Source: Oscillospiraceae bacterium
GTDB taxonomy: Bacteria > Bacillota > Clostridia > Oscillospirales > Ruminococcaceae
Direction: 5' to 3'
Assembly (NCBI GenBank): GCA_015067185.1
Contig: SVMZ01000004.1
Coordinates: forward strand, 62,001-126,000
Length of the DNA: 64,000 bases
In this document: piece after piece, positions 29,036-37,643 of the stretch
Numbering within the stretch: position 1 is the stretch's first letter
Layout: every line of letters starts with the position of its first letter
Notes under the pieces: model-generated
What the model was told of the DNA's origin: nothing
Seen by the model: the letters and a program-made list of their open reading frames with translations, nothing else
Databases searched by the model: none
Translations under genes and position numbers: made by a program

Positions 29036-30343
29036 ATGGGAAAACAGACGGATTTCAGGTATAACACAGGCGAGACCAGAGTACCTTGGGCAGCAGTGGG
29101 TGAGAACTACAATGTTCATGACCTGATGGAAGTGATCCGTTTTTTGATGCAGGGTGAGGGCGCAGAGTATGACGCAGCGTTGGAAGCGGTATGGCAGCAG
29201 GTCAAGAAGCTGGAGCCTCTTGCAACACCTCCCGGAAAGCTCTCTCTGGGCAGCAAAGTAGAAGCAGCAGAAGCGGCTTGCAATGAATATCTCGGTACCA
29301 CGACCTCCACATTTGTTACAAATGCAACAGCCGGTTTTGAAATTGCCTACAAGTATGCAAACCTCAAGGCAGGCGATGAGGTTATCGTGCCTGCAATCAC
29401 CTTTGTTGCAACCATGGCCTATCCCTTGGCTGTGGGCGCGAAGCTGGTGTTTGCAGATGTGGATCCCGTAACCATCAACATGGATCCGGCAGACGTGGCA
29501 AGAAAGATCACCGACAAGACGAAGATGATCGTTCCCGTTCACATCGGCGGTTATCCGGTGGATATGGATCCTATCATGAAGCTGGCAAAAGAACATGATA
29601 TCATTGTGCTGGAGGATGCGGCTCATGCCTTTGGTGCCATGTATAAGGGCAAGAAAGTAGGAACCATCGGTGACTTCGCGGCATTCTCCATGCATGAAGT
29701 CAAGAATATTACATCCTTCGGCGAGGGAGGTATTCTCACAACCACCGTTCCCGGTTTTGGCGATGAAATGAAGAGAGCGCGTTTCCTGGGTATGGACTTT
29801 ACCTGCCCCATTAAAGACTGGCTCTATAATATCACTCCGGTTCAGGGCAAGGAAGCTCCCTTTGTTCCGGGCAATGCCTCCACAACAGAGATTCAGGGAC
29901 TTGGTCTGACACTGCAGATATCCCGCAATGAAGAGATCATTGAGAAGAGAAGAAAAGCCGCAAAATATCTCACAGACAGATTTGCGGAGAATGATGCTAT
30001 CATTCCGCAGGATCTGGGAAACGAGGATATCAAGCCCACCTTCCATCTGTATCTTCTGCAGATAGATCCCGCAAAGGCAGGCGGAGATATTCAGGTACTC
30101 AAAAAGAAGCTGGATGAAAAGGGAGTCACCCAGATCGCTCACTTTGGTCCTCTCTATCGTTTTAAGATCGTTCAGGATATGGGGTACGATTCCGACGAGA
30201 TCGCAAAGAGCTGCCCCAATTGTGAAGAGGTGTTCTACAAGCGCTTCACCCATCTGCCGGTCTACGGTCTGAGCGACGAGCAGCTTGAGTATATGGCGGA
30301 TGCCGTACTAGCTTCCGTGGCCGAAATGCAGGCAGGAAAATAA
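29036..30343 (+). CDS. DegT/DnrJ/EryC1-type PLP-dependent aminotransferase
   Basis: 435 residues of the sugar-aminotransferase fold. Visible family features are NATAGFEIAYKYANLKAGDEVIVP, the conserved Asp of LEDAAHAFGAMYKGKKVGTIG and the PLP-lysine region SMHEVKNITSFGEGGIL. The enzyme probably transfers an amino group to a keto sugar or related ketone; the substrate cannot be read from the sequence. The N-terminal 60 residues are more extended than in minimal members. It is paired with a creatininase-like gene 38 nt downstream and divergent from a PocR-AraC regulator. No nucleotide-sugar genes adjoin it. Confidence 0.88.
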   Translation: MGKQTDFRYNTGETRVPWAAVGENYNVHDLMEVIRFLMQGEGAEYDAALEAVWQQVKKLEPLATPPGKLSLGSKVEAAEAACNEYLGTTTSTFVTNATAGFEIAYKYANLKAGDEVIVPAITFVATMAYPLAVGAKLVFADVDPVTINMDPADVARKITDKTKMIVPVHIGGYPVDMDPIMKLAKEHDIIVLEDAAHAFGAMYKGKKVGTIGDFAAFSMHEVKNITSFGEGGILTTTVPGFGDEMKRARFLGMDFTCPIKDWLYNITPVQGKEAPFVPGNASTTEIQGLGLTLQISRNEEIIEKRRKAAKYLTDRFAENDAIIPQDLGNEDIKPTFHLYLLQIDPAKAGGDIQVLKKKLDEKGVTQIAHFGPLYRFKIVQDMGYDSDEIAKSCPNCEEVFYKRFTHLPVYGLSDEQLEYMADAVLASVAEMQAGK

Positions 30344-30381
30344 TCAGCTGATTTTATTTTATTGGAAAAGAGGAATGTCAA

Positions 30382-31179
30382 ATGGCATTTTATATGGAAA
30401 AGATGACTGTTCTGGATATGAAGAATGCTATGAAGCAGACCAAGACGGTTATTATTCCCGTAGGCGTGGTAGAGCAGCATGGCTATCATCTTCCGCTTTC
30501 CACTGATATCCACAACGCTGTGGATGTAACTAGACTGGCGGGTGACAGGCTGAATGCCATCGTTGCTCCCTCGGTAAACTACTGCTTCTCCGGCGGAGAG
30601 CTGTTGGGAACCGTCAACGTAAGCCCCAACACCTTCGGACTCTATATTTCCGAGATCGTTGCAGAGTTTGTGAGAATGGGATTTGAAAATATCGTCTGTC
30701 TTCTCGGTCATGCGGGAACAGACAACCGTATTGCTCTGGAGAACAGCCTGCGGATGATACTTCGCCGCAATCATGACATCGCCGAGAAGATAACGCTCTC
30801 GCTGGTGGAGGCATGGAGCCTCTCCCCTACCTGGCTCAGCGGATTTGCCATGGAGCCGGAGCACGATTTCCATGCGGGTCTCATGGAGACCTCTTTCATG
30901 ATGTATGTCTGCCCGGAGGATGTAAGAAGCGAAATCGTCATGGATGATGACTATATTGCAGGAATGATGCGCACGGATCAGGACTGGTTCGAAAAGCGTA
31001 CCAAGCCGATAGATCACCCCTTTGTTGTTGACACCGTGGGACAGAGAGACGAGATCGAAGTGGGCGTTATGGGATTCCCCGAGCGTGCCACCAGAGAAAT
31101 CGGCGAAAAAATGTGCAGCGAGATGATCGACAATCTGGTTCAGTATGTCGATATGCTGGAGGCACACCGCAAAGGCTGA
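30382..31179 (+). CDS. Creatininase-family amidohydrolase
   Basis: 265 residues. The metal-binding signature VEQHGYHLPLSTDIH provides Glu, His and Asp ligands. Further conserved parts are LLGHAGTDNR, where GHGGN is more common, and EHDFHAGLMETS. Family members hydrolyse cyclic amides or the formamide of riboflavin/F420 precursors (ArfB/MftE types). The substrate here is unknown, and creatinine should not be assumed. It is cotranscribed with the aminotransferase and ends before a strong terminator. Confidence 0.82.
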   Translation: MAFYMEKMTVLDMKNAMKQTKTVIIPVGVVEQHGYHLPLSTDIHNAVDVTRLAGDRLNAIVAPSVNYCFSGGELLGTVNVSPNTFGLYISEIVAEFVRMGFENIVCLLGHAGTDNRIALENSLRMILRRNHDIAEKITLSLVEAWSLSPTWLSGFAMEPEHDFHAGLMETSFMMYVCPEDVRSEIVMDDDYIAGMMRTDQDWFEKRTKPIDHPFVVDTVGQRDEIEVGVMGFPERATREIGEKMCSEMIDNLVQYVDMLEAHRKG

Positions 31180-31228
31180 TATCGTTTTTGCGATTTACGG
31201 TCATAGCCTTCGGCAAATCGGAGGATAA

Positions 31229-31264
31229 CAAAATCTCCCGCTCATATGGGCGGGAGATTTTTCT
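31229..31264 (+). terminator. Rho-independent terminator of the aminotransferase-creatininase unit
   Basis: Stem AAATCTCCCGC/GCGGGAGATTT around a short CATATGG-type loop, followed by TTCTT on the plus strand. Confidence 0.8.
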
Positions 31265-31353
31265 TACGGTAGAAAATAAGAGTGAGTTTGCGTTGACAAC
31301 CCGATAATGGGTCTGTATAATAAGGAAGAAACATATTGATTGGGAGGATTTGT

Positions 31354-31854
31354 ATGGCAAAATTGTCACGCCTTATATTGGAATATATTGATGCTTATAA
31401 ATATCTTCAGGATCTTACGCCTATTGCTGCAGATTGCGGTCAGCTTTGCGGTGCACGCTGTTGTCACGGCGACGAGGAGACAGGAATGTTGTTGTTTCCG
31501 TATGAAGAATTGCTGCTTAGCAAAGCGGGATATACCATAACCGATGCCGAACTGCGTGGAGCTTCGGTGAAATTTGCGGTTTGCGGCGGAGCATGTGACC
31601 GTCACCTGCGTCCCCTCTCCTGCCGTATCTATCCTTATGCCCCGGTCTTACGGGAGGGTAAAATTGAAGTTGTTCCCGATCCCAGAGCCAAGCCCTTCTG
31701 TCCTCTGCTCATTCCCGAGGCAGAGGAATATATTCAGACGGAGTTTATCTCTGCCATAGAAATGATCTTTTCTCACCTGGTTCGATATCCGTCTATGCGT
31801 AACTTTTTAGAAGCGTATACCCAAATGCTGGAGGATTATGGTAAATTTATGTAA
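31354..31854 (+). CDS. Cysteine-rich protein, possible metal or Fe-S binding
   Basis: 166 residues with clustered cysteines: DCGQLCGARCCHGDE near residue 30, VCGGACDRHLRPLSCRIYPYAP near 80, and a single Cys in KPFCPLL. The pattern and the phrase RPLSCRIYPY recall the YkgJ-like zinc/iron-chelating proteins (CxxxCC then RPxxCRxyP). The function is unknown. The start MAKLSRLIL is chosen because GGGAGG lies 8 nt upstream. It converges with the XRE regulator gene downstream. Confidence 0.65.
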   Translation: MAKLSRLILEYIDAYKYLQDLTPIAADCGQLCGARCCHGDEETGMLLFPYEELLLSKAGYTITDAELRGASVKFAVCGGACDRHLRPLSCRIYPYAPVLREGKIEVVPDPRAKPFCPLLIPEAEEYIQTEFISAIEMIFSHLVRYPSMRNFLEAYTQMLEDYGKFM

Positions 31855-31880
31855 TCGAAAAAGAGGGAAACAGCTTAGGT

Positions 31881-31921
31881 ATATCAGAAAGATTCTTCTC
31901 CCAAAAGAATCTTTCTGATAT
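31881..31921. repeat. Perfect 17-bp inverted repeat at the end of the XRE gene
   Basis: Arms at 31881-31897 and 31905-31921 (ATATCAGAAAGATTCTT and its exact complement) with a 7-nt loop. The XRE stop codon lies in one arm. There is no T-run directly after it, so it is not a textbook terminator. It lies between convergent genes. Confidence 0.8.
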
Positions 31922-32510
31922 GATCGTTTATCTTATCATCATCTTGAATTTGAGAGATAACCGGTTCAATAACTTCCCGGCTTTCTCTCTTGTGTGGAAG
32001 TTCGGAGGCGAGTTGTTTGGCTTTTTCTGCGTGGCCGCATTTTAAGTATAAGAAGCAAAGTGCAGCCCGCATAGTTGCCCGTTGCTTTTCATTCACAGAT
32101 AGCGGAAGTCCTTTTTCTATTAGTTCAATGGCCTCCGCGGGGCGGTTGTTCAGTGCCAATACTCCGGCAAGACCAAGAAGCATTTCGGGAAGATTAGGGT
32201 AGATCAATAAAGCATCGCGGTATATTTTTTCGGCTGAAGCAAGCTGATTGCTCTGCATAAATGCAGTTGCGTTTTTATGTATATTGTGTTTTGTTTCAGC
32301 GGCACGTATCGTATCCATGCCAAGCAGTAAATCTACACTTGTTTCAAAGATATTGGCTAAGGCAGGGAGAAGAGTGATATCAGGATATGTTTCGCCGCGT
32401 TCCCATTTTGAAACGCTTTGCGGTGTAATGTTTAAATAATCGGCAATATCCTCCTGTGTCAGATTTTTCATGATACGGTATTTTTTCAAATTTTTTGCTA
32501 AATATAACAT
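31884..32510 (-). CDS. XRE-family regulator with TPR-like tail
   Basis: 208 residues. The N-terminal 60 form a Cro/CI-type helix-turn-helix (LTQEDIADYLNITPQSVSKWE RGE, split here at the recognition helix end). The rest contains tetratricopeptide-like helices (YPNLPEMLLGLAGVLALNNRPAEAIE read in parts). Such proteins are cytoplasmic regulators with protein-binding tails; the target is unknown. The start is the ATG at 32510 (MLYLAKNLKK), with AAAGGA upstream, rather than a TTG at 32540. The last codons lie inside a perfect 17-bp inverted repeat. Confidence 0.82.
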   Translation of the reverse strand: MLYLAKNLKKYRIMKNLTQEDIADYLNITPQSVSKWERGETYPDITLLPALANIFETSVDLLLGMDTIRAAETKHNIHKNATAFMQSNQLASAEKIYRDALLIYPNLPEMLLGLAGVLALNNRPAEAIELIEKGLPLSVNEKQRATMRAALCFLYLKCGHAEKAKQLASELPHKRESREVIEPVISQIQDDDKINDHIRKILLGEESF

Positions 32511-32665
32511 ATCCCGAATCCTTTCTGTTGGTATTTGCAAGGGCGTGTTTCTTTTATTATATTGTGCTGTATTGGCTTATGCAATAACGTAATTTTTTAT
32601 TTCCGCTCAACCTGCAGGCGAGATACCATAAAACTGTTTAACCGCAGATATATCATTTTTGCAAT

Positions 32666-32701
32666 AAAAAACCAAGGTATCGGAAAGTACCTTGGTTTTT
32701 T
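32666..32701 (-). terminator. Rho-independent terminator of tyrS
   Basis: Perfect stem AAAAAACCAAGGTA/TACCTTGGTTTTTT with an 8-nt loop, 17 nt after the tyrS stop. It is symmetrical and could work for both strands. Confidence 0.85.
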
Positions 32702-32717
32702 AAATGATAAAATAGTC

Positions 32718-33944
32718 TTATTTTACAATTGCTTTGTGGTAGACTTTTTTGCCCTTACGAATCTTAACGCCCTCTTTGAGTGCATCAAGGGATACGGTGA
32801 GGTCAATGCTGCCGACCTTTTCGCCATCCAGGAGAACGCCCCCCTGCTGGATGAGACGTCTGATCTCGCCTTTGCTGGGAGCCAGTCCGCATGCGATCAT
32901 AAGATCAATGATGTTGATGCCGTCTGCGGGAATATCGCCCTCAGAGAGCTCTGTAGTGGGCATATTGGAGTCATCGCCGCCATTACCGGAGAAGAGCGCA
33001 CGGGAAGCTTCACGGGCTTTATCGGCCTCTTCAGTGCCGTGTACAAGCGCAGTGAGCTCGTAAGCAAGAAGATCCTTCTTTTCATTGATGCGGCTGTCAT
33101 CCCATTTGTCAATCTCTTCAATCTTCTCCAGGGGAACGAAGGTGAGCATACGGATGCACTTCATGACATCGGCATCGCCTACGTTTCTCCAGTATTGATA
33201 GAACTCGAAGGGAGAAGTCTTGTTGGGGTCAAGCCATACAGCGTTGCCTGCGGTTTTGCCCATCTTCTTGCCCTGAGAGTCGGTGAGCAGAGTGATGGTC
33301 ATGGCATGGGCATCCTTGCCCAGCTTGCGGCGGATGAGCTCGGTACCGCCCAGCATATTACTCCACTGGTCGTCACCGCCAAACTGCATGTTGCAGCCGT
33401 AGTGCTGATAGAGATAATAGAAGTCATAGGATTGCATGATCATATAATTGAACTCAAGGAAGGAGAGTCCTTTCTCCATACGCTGCTTGTAGCACTCAGC
33501 ACGGAGCATGTTGTTGACGGAGAAGCAGGCGCCCACTTCACGGAGCATATCAACATAGTTCAGGTTAAGCAGCCAATCGGCATTGTTTACCATCTGGGCT
33601 TTACCTTCACCAAACTCAATGAAGCGCTCCATCTGACGTTTGAAGCATTCAGCGTTGTGATCGATGTCCTCTTTGGAGAGCATCTTACGCATATCGGTAC
33701 GGCCGGAAGGGTCACCGATCATGGTTGTACCGCCGCCGATGAGAGCAACGGGACGGTTTCCTGCCATCTGCAGGCGTTTCATAAGTGTGAGAGCCATAAA
33801 ATGTCCGGCGGTAAGGCTGTCGGCGGTGCAGTCAAAGCCAATATAGAAAATAGCTTTTCCGCTGTTGACCATCTCGCGGATCTCCGGCTCGTTGGTTACC
33901 TGGGCAATCAGCCCTCTGGCTTGCAGTTCTTCATAGATTCCCAT
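32718..33944 (-). CDS. tyrS: Tyrosyl-tRNA synthetase
   Basis: Charges tRNA-Tyr. 408 residues. The class I region appears as GFDCTADSLTAGHFMALTL (HIGH-like AGHF), the tyrosine-binding part is YDFYYLYQHYGCNMQFGGDDQW, and the second signature is KMGKTAGNAVWLD (KFGKT type). The C-terminal S4 domain is GLAPSKGEIRRLIQQGGVLLD. The start MGIYEELQ has GGAGG upstream. Expression is controlled by a Tyr-specific T-box leader directly upstream, with a terminator after the gene. Confidence 0.96.
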   Translation of the reverse strand: MGIYEELQARGLIAQVTNEPEIREMVNSGKAIFYIGFDCTADSLTAGHFMALTLMKRLQMAGNRPVALIGGGTTMIGDPSGRTDMRKMLSKEDIDHNAECFKRQMERFIEFGEGKAQMVNNADWLLNLNYVDMLREVGACFSVNNMLRAECYKQRMEKGLSFLEFNYMIMQSYDFYYLYQHYGCNMQFGGDDQWSNMLGGTELIRRKLGKDAHAMTITLLTDSQGKKMGKTAGNAVWLDPNKTSPFEFYQYWRNVGDADVMKCIRMLTFVPLEKIEEIDKWDDSRINEKKDLLAYELTALVHGTEEADKAREASRALFSGNGGDDSNMPTTELSEGDIPADGINIIDLMIACGLAPSKGEIRRLIQQGGVLLDGEKVGSIDLTVSLDALKEGVKIRKGKKVYHKAIVK

Positions 33945-33961
33945 AGTTTTTTCCTCCAAAT

Positions 33962-34265
33962 AAAAATCCCCCTGTCCCGTATTCGGACAGAGGACGAATG
34001 GGGGTCATCCGTGGTACCACCTCTGGTTCGAGTATTCCTCACGGAGCACTCCTTGTCATCTGCTTAATATGTGTGTATGCATATCGGCACAGATGTGACG
34101 CTGTATCGGGCGTACCCGTCTTACCCTACTGAGAGAATAGTCTGTTTGGGCAGCGGCTCCGGAATGTATTCAAAGCAGCGGACCTGTGTCCTCTCACCTG
34201 CCGGACACTCTCTGAAAAGCCGTGACTGTTCTACTTGTTTCCTTCATAGCCTTGGTCAATATATA
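33962..34265 (-). ncRNA. T-box leader of tyrS (tyrosine specifier)
   Basis: On the minus strand the leader carries Stem I with the distal GAGAGTGTCC/GGACAC region and the specifier loop TTGAATACATT. TAC at 34166-34168 is a Tyr codon, in keeping with the downstream gene. The T-box element GGTGGTACCACGG lies at about 34008-34023. It is followed by a terminator hairpin built from CCTCTGTCC/GGGACAGGGG and ATTTTTATTT just before the tyrS ribosome-binding site. Uncharged tRNA-Tyr is expected to pair with the T-box and prevent termination. Confidence 0.92.
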
Positions 34266-34269
34266 TTTT

Positions 34270-34297
34270 AGTATATCATATTTGTAAAAAAATGCAA
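34270..34297 (-). promoter_or_regulatory. Promoter of the tyrS T-box transcript
   Basis: -35 TTGCAT (34292-34297) and -10 TATACT (34270-34275) on the minus strand, spacer 16 nt, placed just before the T-box Stem I. Confidence 0.7.
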
Positions 34298-34423
34298 GAG
34301 AAAAGAGAAAAGTTTTTTTATCCGGAAGGCTAAAAATGCGGCAGCTGTATTGAAAAGTGGACGGTTTAATATAGTGCTTGAAAGTGTTTAGTGGAGAAAT
34401 GGGTGTGGAAAAAAAGAAAAGTG

Positions 34424-34468
34424 TCATTTCAAGAATGTTGATAATTCGGCAAGAAATGACACTTTTTT
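34424..34468 (-). terminator. Rho-independent terminator after the MATE gene
   Basis: Perfect stem AAGTGTCATTTC/GAAATGACACTT with a loop of about 20 nt and T-rich sequence on both sides. It lies about 100 nt past the MATE stop codon on the minus strand, and may stop transcripts from either direction. The rest of the gap to 34568 holds DnaA-box-like motifs and no gene. Confidence 0.8.
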
Positions 34469-34568
34469 GATTATATAGTGTTGAGGTAAAAAGGAAACTC
34501 AATATGTAGGTGTTGAAAAGTTGAAAAATACGGTGGAAAACTCTTAAAAACCGGTAATAACTTTTGGA

Positions 34569-35993
34569 TCATGATTTGGAAGAAGCAGATGCTTCGGTGT
34601 TGGCAGCTGTTTTCAAAGTAAGATCGTGAATCCACTTAAACCGGTTAACCTTAACGATAGCAACAAAGCATTTCAAAATTTGGTCGCATTTCAGGCAGCA
34701 GAAGACCACAACCGGCGGAAAGTGAAAAACAAAGGCAGAAAGCAAGGATGACGGGATAACTACCAGCCAGATAAAGATCATATCGTTTTTGAAAACGAAA
34801 CTGGTATCTCCGCCGGCTCTGACAATTCCGCCCAAAACAGGAACCTGATATGCTGTACCAACAAGAGTGACAGAGAGTACGGTCAGGAAAGTTCGCGAGA
34901 GCTGCAAAGATTCGGCAGTAACATCGTAAAGTGAGATAATGGGGGTGCGGAGCAGGAACATCAGAAGGCCGGATGCGGTGCCAATAAACAAATAAAGGAT
35001 CTGCAAGGTTTTGGCATAGCTGATGACTTTGGCGCGGTTGCCGCTTCCTACTGCGTTGCCGATAATGACACTGGATGCATTGCCGCTGGCATAGGCAAAG
35101 ACGGAGACAACGCTAAACAACGTTGTGGCAATGCTGTTGGCGGAGATAACCGATTCGGTCAAACGGCCGAGAATTGCTGTCTGCACAGAGGTGCCGATTC
35201 CCCAGATAACCCCCGATGCGATAATCGGGAGACCAACCTTTACAAAGCTTTTGATATAGGCCGACCAACCGACGGTAGGAACGGAAAAAGAGACGGAGTT
35301 CTTGAATCGACGGATAAAGGTATAATGCAGCTTTTTATCAATGAACAAGACATAGACAGCAGTGACGACAAGCTCTACAATTCTGGAGGTGAGGGTGGCG
35401 ATGGCAGCACCCACGCCGCCCAACTCCGGTGCGCCAAAGTGGCCGAAAATAAGGATGTAATTGAGTGAGATATTTACAATCAAAGCCATCGCAGAGACGG
35501 CAAAACCAATGCCAACCGATTTTACACTTCGCATGGAAGCGAGAAGAATGGTGGTTATGGCAAAAACCGGGTAAGAAAGAGCGACAATGCGAATATATTT
35601 AGCACCTTCACCGATGACAGCAGCCTTATCTGTGAGCAGACCGATAATTTCTGCAGGGATGAACATGACAACGGTCATGGTTATCAGCGCGGCAGTAAGG
35701 CCAATCACGAGACCGATGGCTGTGATGCGCCGGATAGAATGGGTGTCTTTCTTTCCCCAATACTGGGCTGCCAGCACGGCGACAGAATCGGAAACGCCCC
35801 AGATCATCATCTGGAAGAGATAGTAAATCTGGTTTGCAAGGGCAATACCGTTCATGGCCGTTTCGGAATAGGTACCGATCATAATATTATCGGCAAGATT
35901 GACGCTGTAAACAATCAGATTCTGCAAAGCAAGAGTAAGAGATAAGGTGATAAAGCTCTTATAAAAACTTTTATCTTTGACGAATACAGACAT
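34569..35993 (-). CDS. MATE-family efflux protein
   Basis: 474-residue integral membrane protein with about 12 hydrophobic segments, matching the MATE (multidrug and toxin extrusion) family. Typical phrases are LADNIMIGTYSETAMNGIAL at the N-terminus and GVGAAIATLTSRIVEL before the mid loop. The second half begins around VGLPIIASGVIWGIGTSVQT. Probably a Na+ or H+ antiporter; the substrate is not predictable. The C-terminal 35 residues are soluble and end in TEASASSKS. AAAGGA precedes the ATG. It lies 18 nt downstream of the PurF-like gene, so the two may share a transcript. Confidence 0.9.
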   Translation of the reverse strand: MSVFVKDKSFYKSFITLSLTLALQNLIVYSVNLADNIMIGTYSETAMNGIALANQIYYLFQMMIWGVSDSVAVLAAQYWGKKDTHSIRRITAIGLVIGLTAALITMTVVMFIPAEIIGLLTDKAAVIGEGAKYIRIVALSYPVFAITTILLASMRSVKSVGIGFAVSAMALIVNISLNYILIFGHFGAPELGGVGAAIATLTSRIVELVVTAVYVLFIDKKLHYTFIRRFKNSVSFSVPTVGWSAYIKSFVKVGLPIIASGVIWGIGTSVQTAILGRLTESVISANSIATTLFSVVSVFAYASGNASSVIIGNAVGSGNRAKVISYAKTLQILYLFIGTASGLLMFLLRTPIISLYDVTAESLQLSRTFLTVLSVTLVGTAYQVPVLGGIVRAGGDTSFVFKNDMIFIWLVVIPSSLLSAFVFHFPPVVVFCCLKCDQILKCFVAIVKVNRFKWIHDLTLKTAANTEASASSKS

Positions 35994-36011
35994 AAACAGT
36001 ATCCTTTCAAA

Positions 36012-37424
36012 TTATTCCTTTCCGGTACAGCAATATGTGCACAGCTTGCAGGGAGAAATACCGGTGGCGGCAAGCATATCATCCAAACGGTTGAAGTTGA
36101 GGGAGGTGAAGTTGAGTTCCTTGCGTATCTCTTCCAGCATACGGGCATATTGAGGAGAATCGGGATTGGAATAGAGTGCTAACTTTTCTTCGGTCACTTC
36201 ACCCTCCAGTTTCAGGATGGTTCGACGTGCTATCAGGTCCATCTCAGATGTATTGCGGGAGAAATTGAGATATTTACAACCGTACATAATCGGCGGGCAG
36301 GCAAGGCGGATATGGACTTCCTTAGCACCGTTGTGGTAAAGAAATTCGGTAGTTTCACGCATCTGTGTGCCGCGGACAAGAGAGTCATCTATGAGAAGCA
36401 GACGTTTGTCGCGGATCAGAGCATCCACGGGAAGCAGCTTCATACGGGCAATGAGGTTGCGTTGACTCTGTTTCTGCGGGGTAAAAGAACGGGTCCAGGT
36501 GGGAGTATACTTGATGAACGGACGGGCAAAAGGAATACCGGAGGTGTTGGCATAACCGATGGCATGAGGAGTGCCGGAATCGGGAATACCCGCAACGCTG
36601 TCGGCGTGATCCAGTTTAAAACCGTCCCGGCGAGCCATACTGGCACCACAGTTATAACGCATTTGTTCTACGTTCATTCCCTCATAGGTGGAAGAAGAGT
36701 ACCCATAATAAACCCAAAGGAAGGTACAGAATTTCATTTGTTCCATAGGAGGCATCACTGTCTCTGCAGATTCCGGCGTAAGGTGCACAATTTCTCCGGG
36801 ACCAAGTTCACGGTAATTGTCATAGCCTAGATTAAGATAGGCAAAGGATTCAAATGAAGCACAGAAAGCATCTTCCTTTTTACCAATAACCAGCGGCGTT
36901 CTGCCAAGCAGGTCACGGGCAGCGTAAATACCGTTTGCGGTGAGAACGAGGATAGACATGGACCCTTCGATCATGCTTTGCGCATAGCGGATACCTTCCG
37001 GAATGGAATCCTGACGGTTGATCAGCGCTGCAGTAAGTTCGGTGGGATTAATACTGCCGCCACTCATTTCAAGAAAATGGGTAGTTCCCTCATCAAAAGC
37101 ACGTTTGACCAGAGCCTCGGTGTTGTTGATGCGGCCTACGGTTGTAATAGCAAAGTTGCCCAAGTGAGAACGGACAATCAGCGGCTGAGGTTCTGTATCG
37201 GAAATACAGCCAATACCGCAGTTTCCCTTCATTTCATTTACATCGCGTTCGAATTTGGTTCGGAAGGGAGAGTTTTCAATATTGTGTATAGAACGTTCAA
37301 ATTTTCCATTATCACAAACGGCCATGCCGCCGCGTTTAGTTCCGAGATGAGAATGATAGTCGGTTCCAAAGAAAAGATCGAATACGCAGTCGTGTTTTGA
37401 GACAACACCAAAGATTCCGCCCAT
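36012..37424 (-). CDS. PurF-like phosphoribosyltransferase without the glutaminase nucleophile
   Basis: 470 residues resembling amidophosphoribosyltransferase. The N-terminus reads MGGIFGVVSK. The catalytic Cys that starts true PurF (CG-FG) is replaced by Gly2. The oxyanion-hole segment HNGNL is also absent; VGRINN stands in its place. The type I phosphoribosyltransferase part is intact, with GIPDSG near 280 and the PRPP loop LLLIDDSLVRGTQ at 342-354. The C-terminus ends in CKLCTYCC, recalling the Fe-S ligands of Bacillus-type PurF. It may use free ammonia or another acceptor, or act as a regulator. No purine genes adjoin it. Confidence 0.8.
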   Translation of the reverse strand: MGGIFGVVSKHDCVFDLFFGTDYHSHLGTKRGGMAVCDNGKFERSIHNIENSPFRTKFERDVNEMKGNCGIGCISDTEPQPLIVRSHLGNFAITTVGRINNTEALVKRAFDEGTTHFLEMSGGSINPTELTAALINRQDSIPEGIRYAQSMIEGSMSILVLTANGIYAARDLLGRTPLVIGKKEDAFCASFESFAYLNLGYDNYRELGPGEIVHLTPESAETVMPPMEQMKFCTFLWVYYGYSSSTYEGMNVEQMRYNCGASMARRDGFKLDHADSVAGIPDSGTPHAIGYANTSGIPFARPFIKYTPTWTRSFTPQKQSQRNLIARMKLLPVDALIRDKRLLLIDDSLVRGTQMRETTEFLYHNGAKEVHIRLACPPIMYGCKYLNFSRNTSEMDLIARRTILKLEGEVTEEKLALYSNPDSPQYARMLEEIRKELNFTSLNFNRLDDMLAATGISPCKLCTYCCTGKE

Positions 37425-37643
37425 GTTTGAAGCTCCTTTTTGTTTTATGCTGAAGATGATAATATTATTATATCACATTTTACCGCCGTTGCACAGGGAA
37501 ATTACAAACTTTGGAATATTTCTTACATAAGAAGAAAAAGGAGTTGAACGGAAAATGATAATTGAAGAGAAAGCGGGAAGAATAGACAGCAATAAGAACA
37601 TGTGCAAAACAGCAGGAAAAATGATAGGGAAAAGATAAGAACT

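Noticed and set aside
28850..30253. Open frame of 467 codons antisense to the aminotransferase gene
   Set aside because: The opposite strand encodes a clear DegT-type enzyme with its PLP lysine region. The antisense product is Cys/His-rich and unrecognisable.
32535..34067. Open frame of 510 codons antisense to tyrS and the T-box
   Set aside because: It runs across both a conserved synthetase gene and its RNA leader on the other strand and resembles no protein family.
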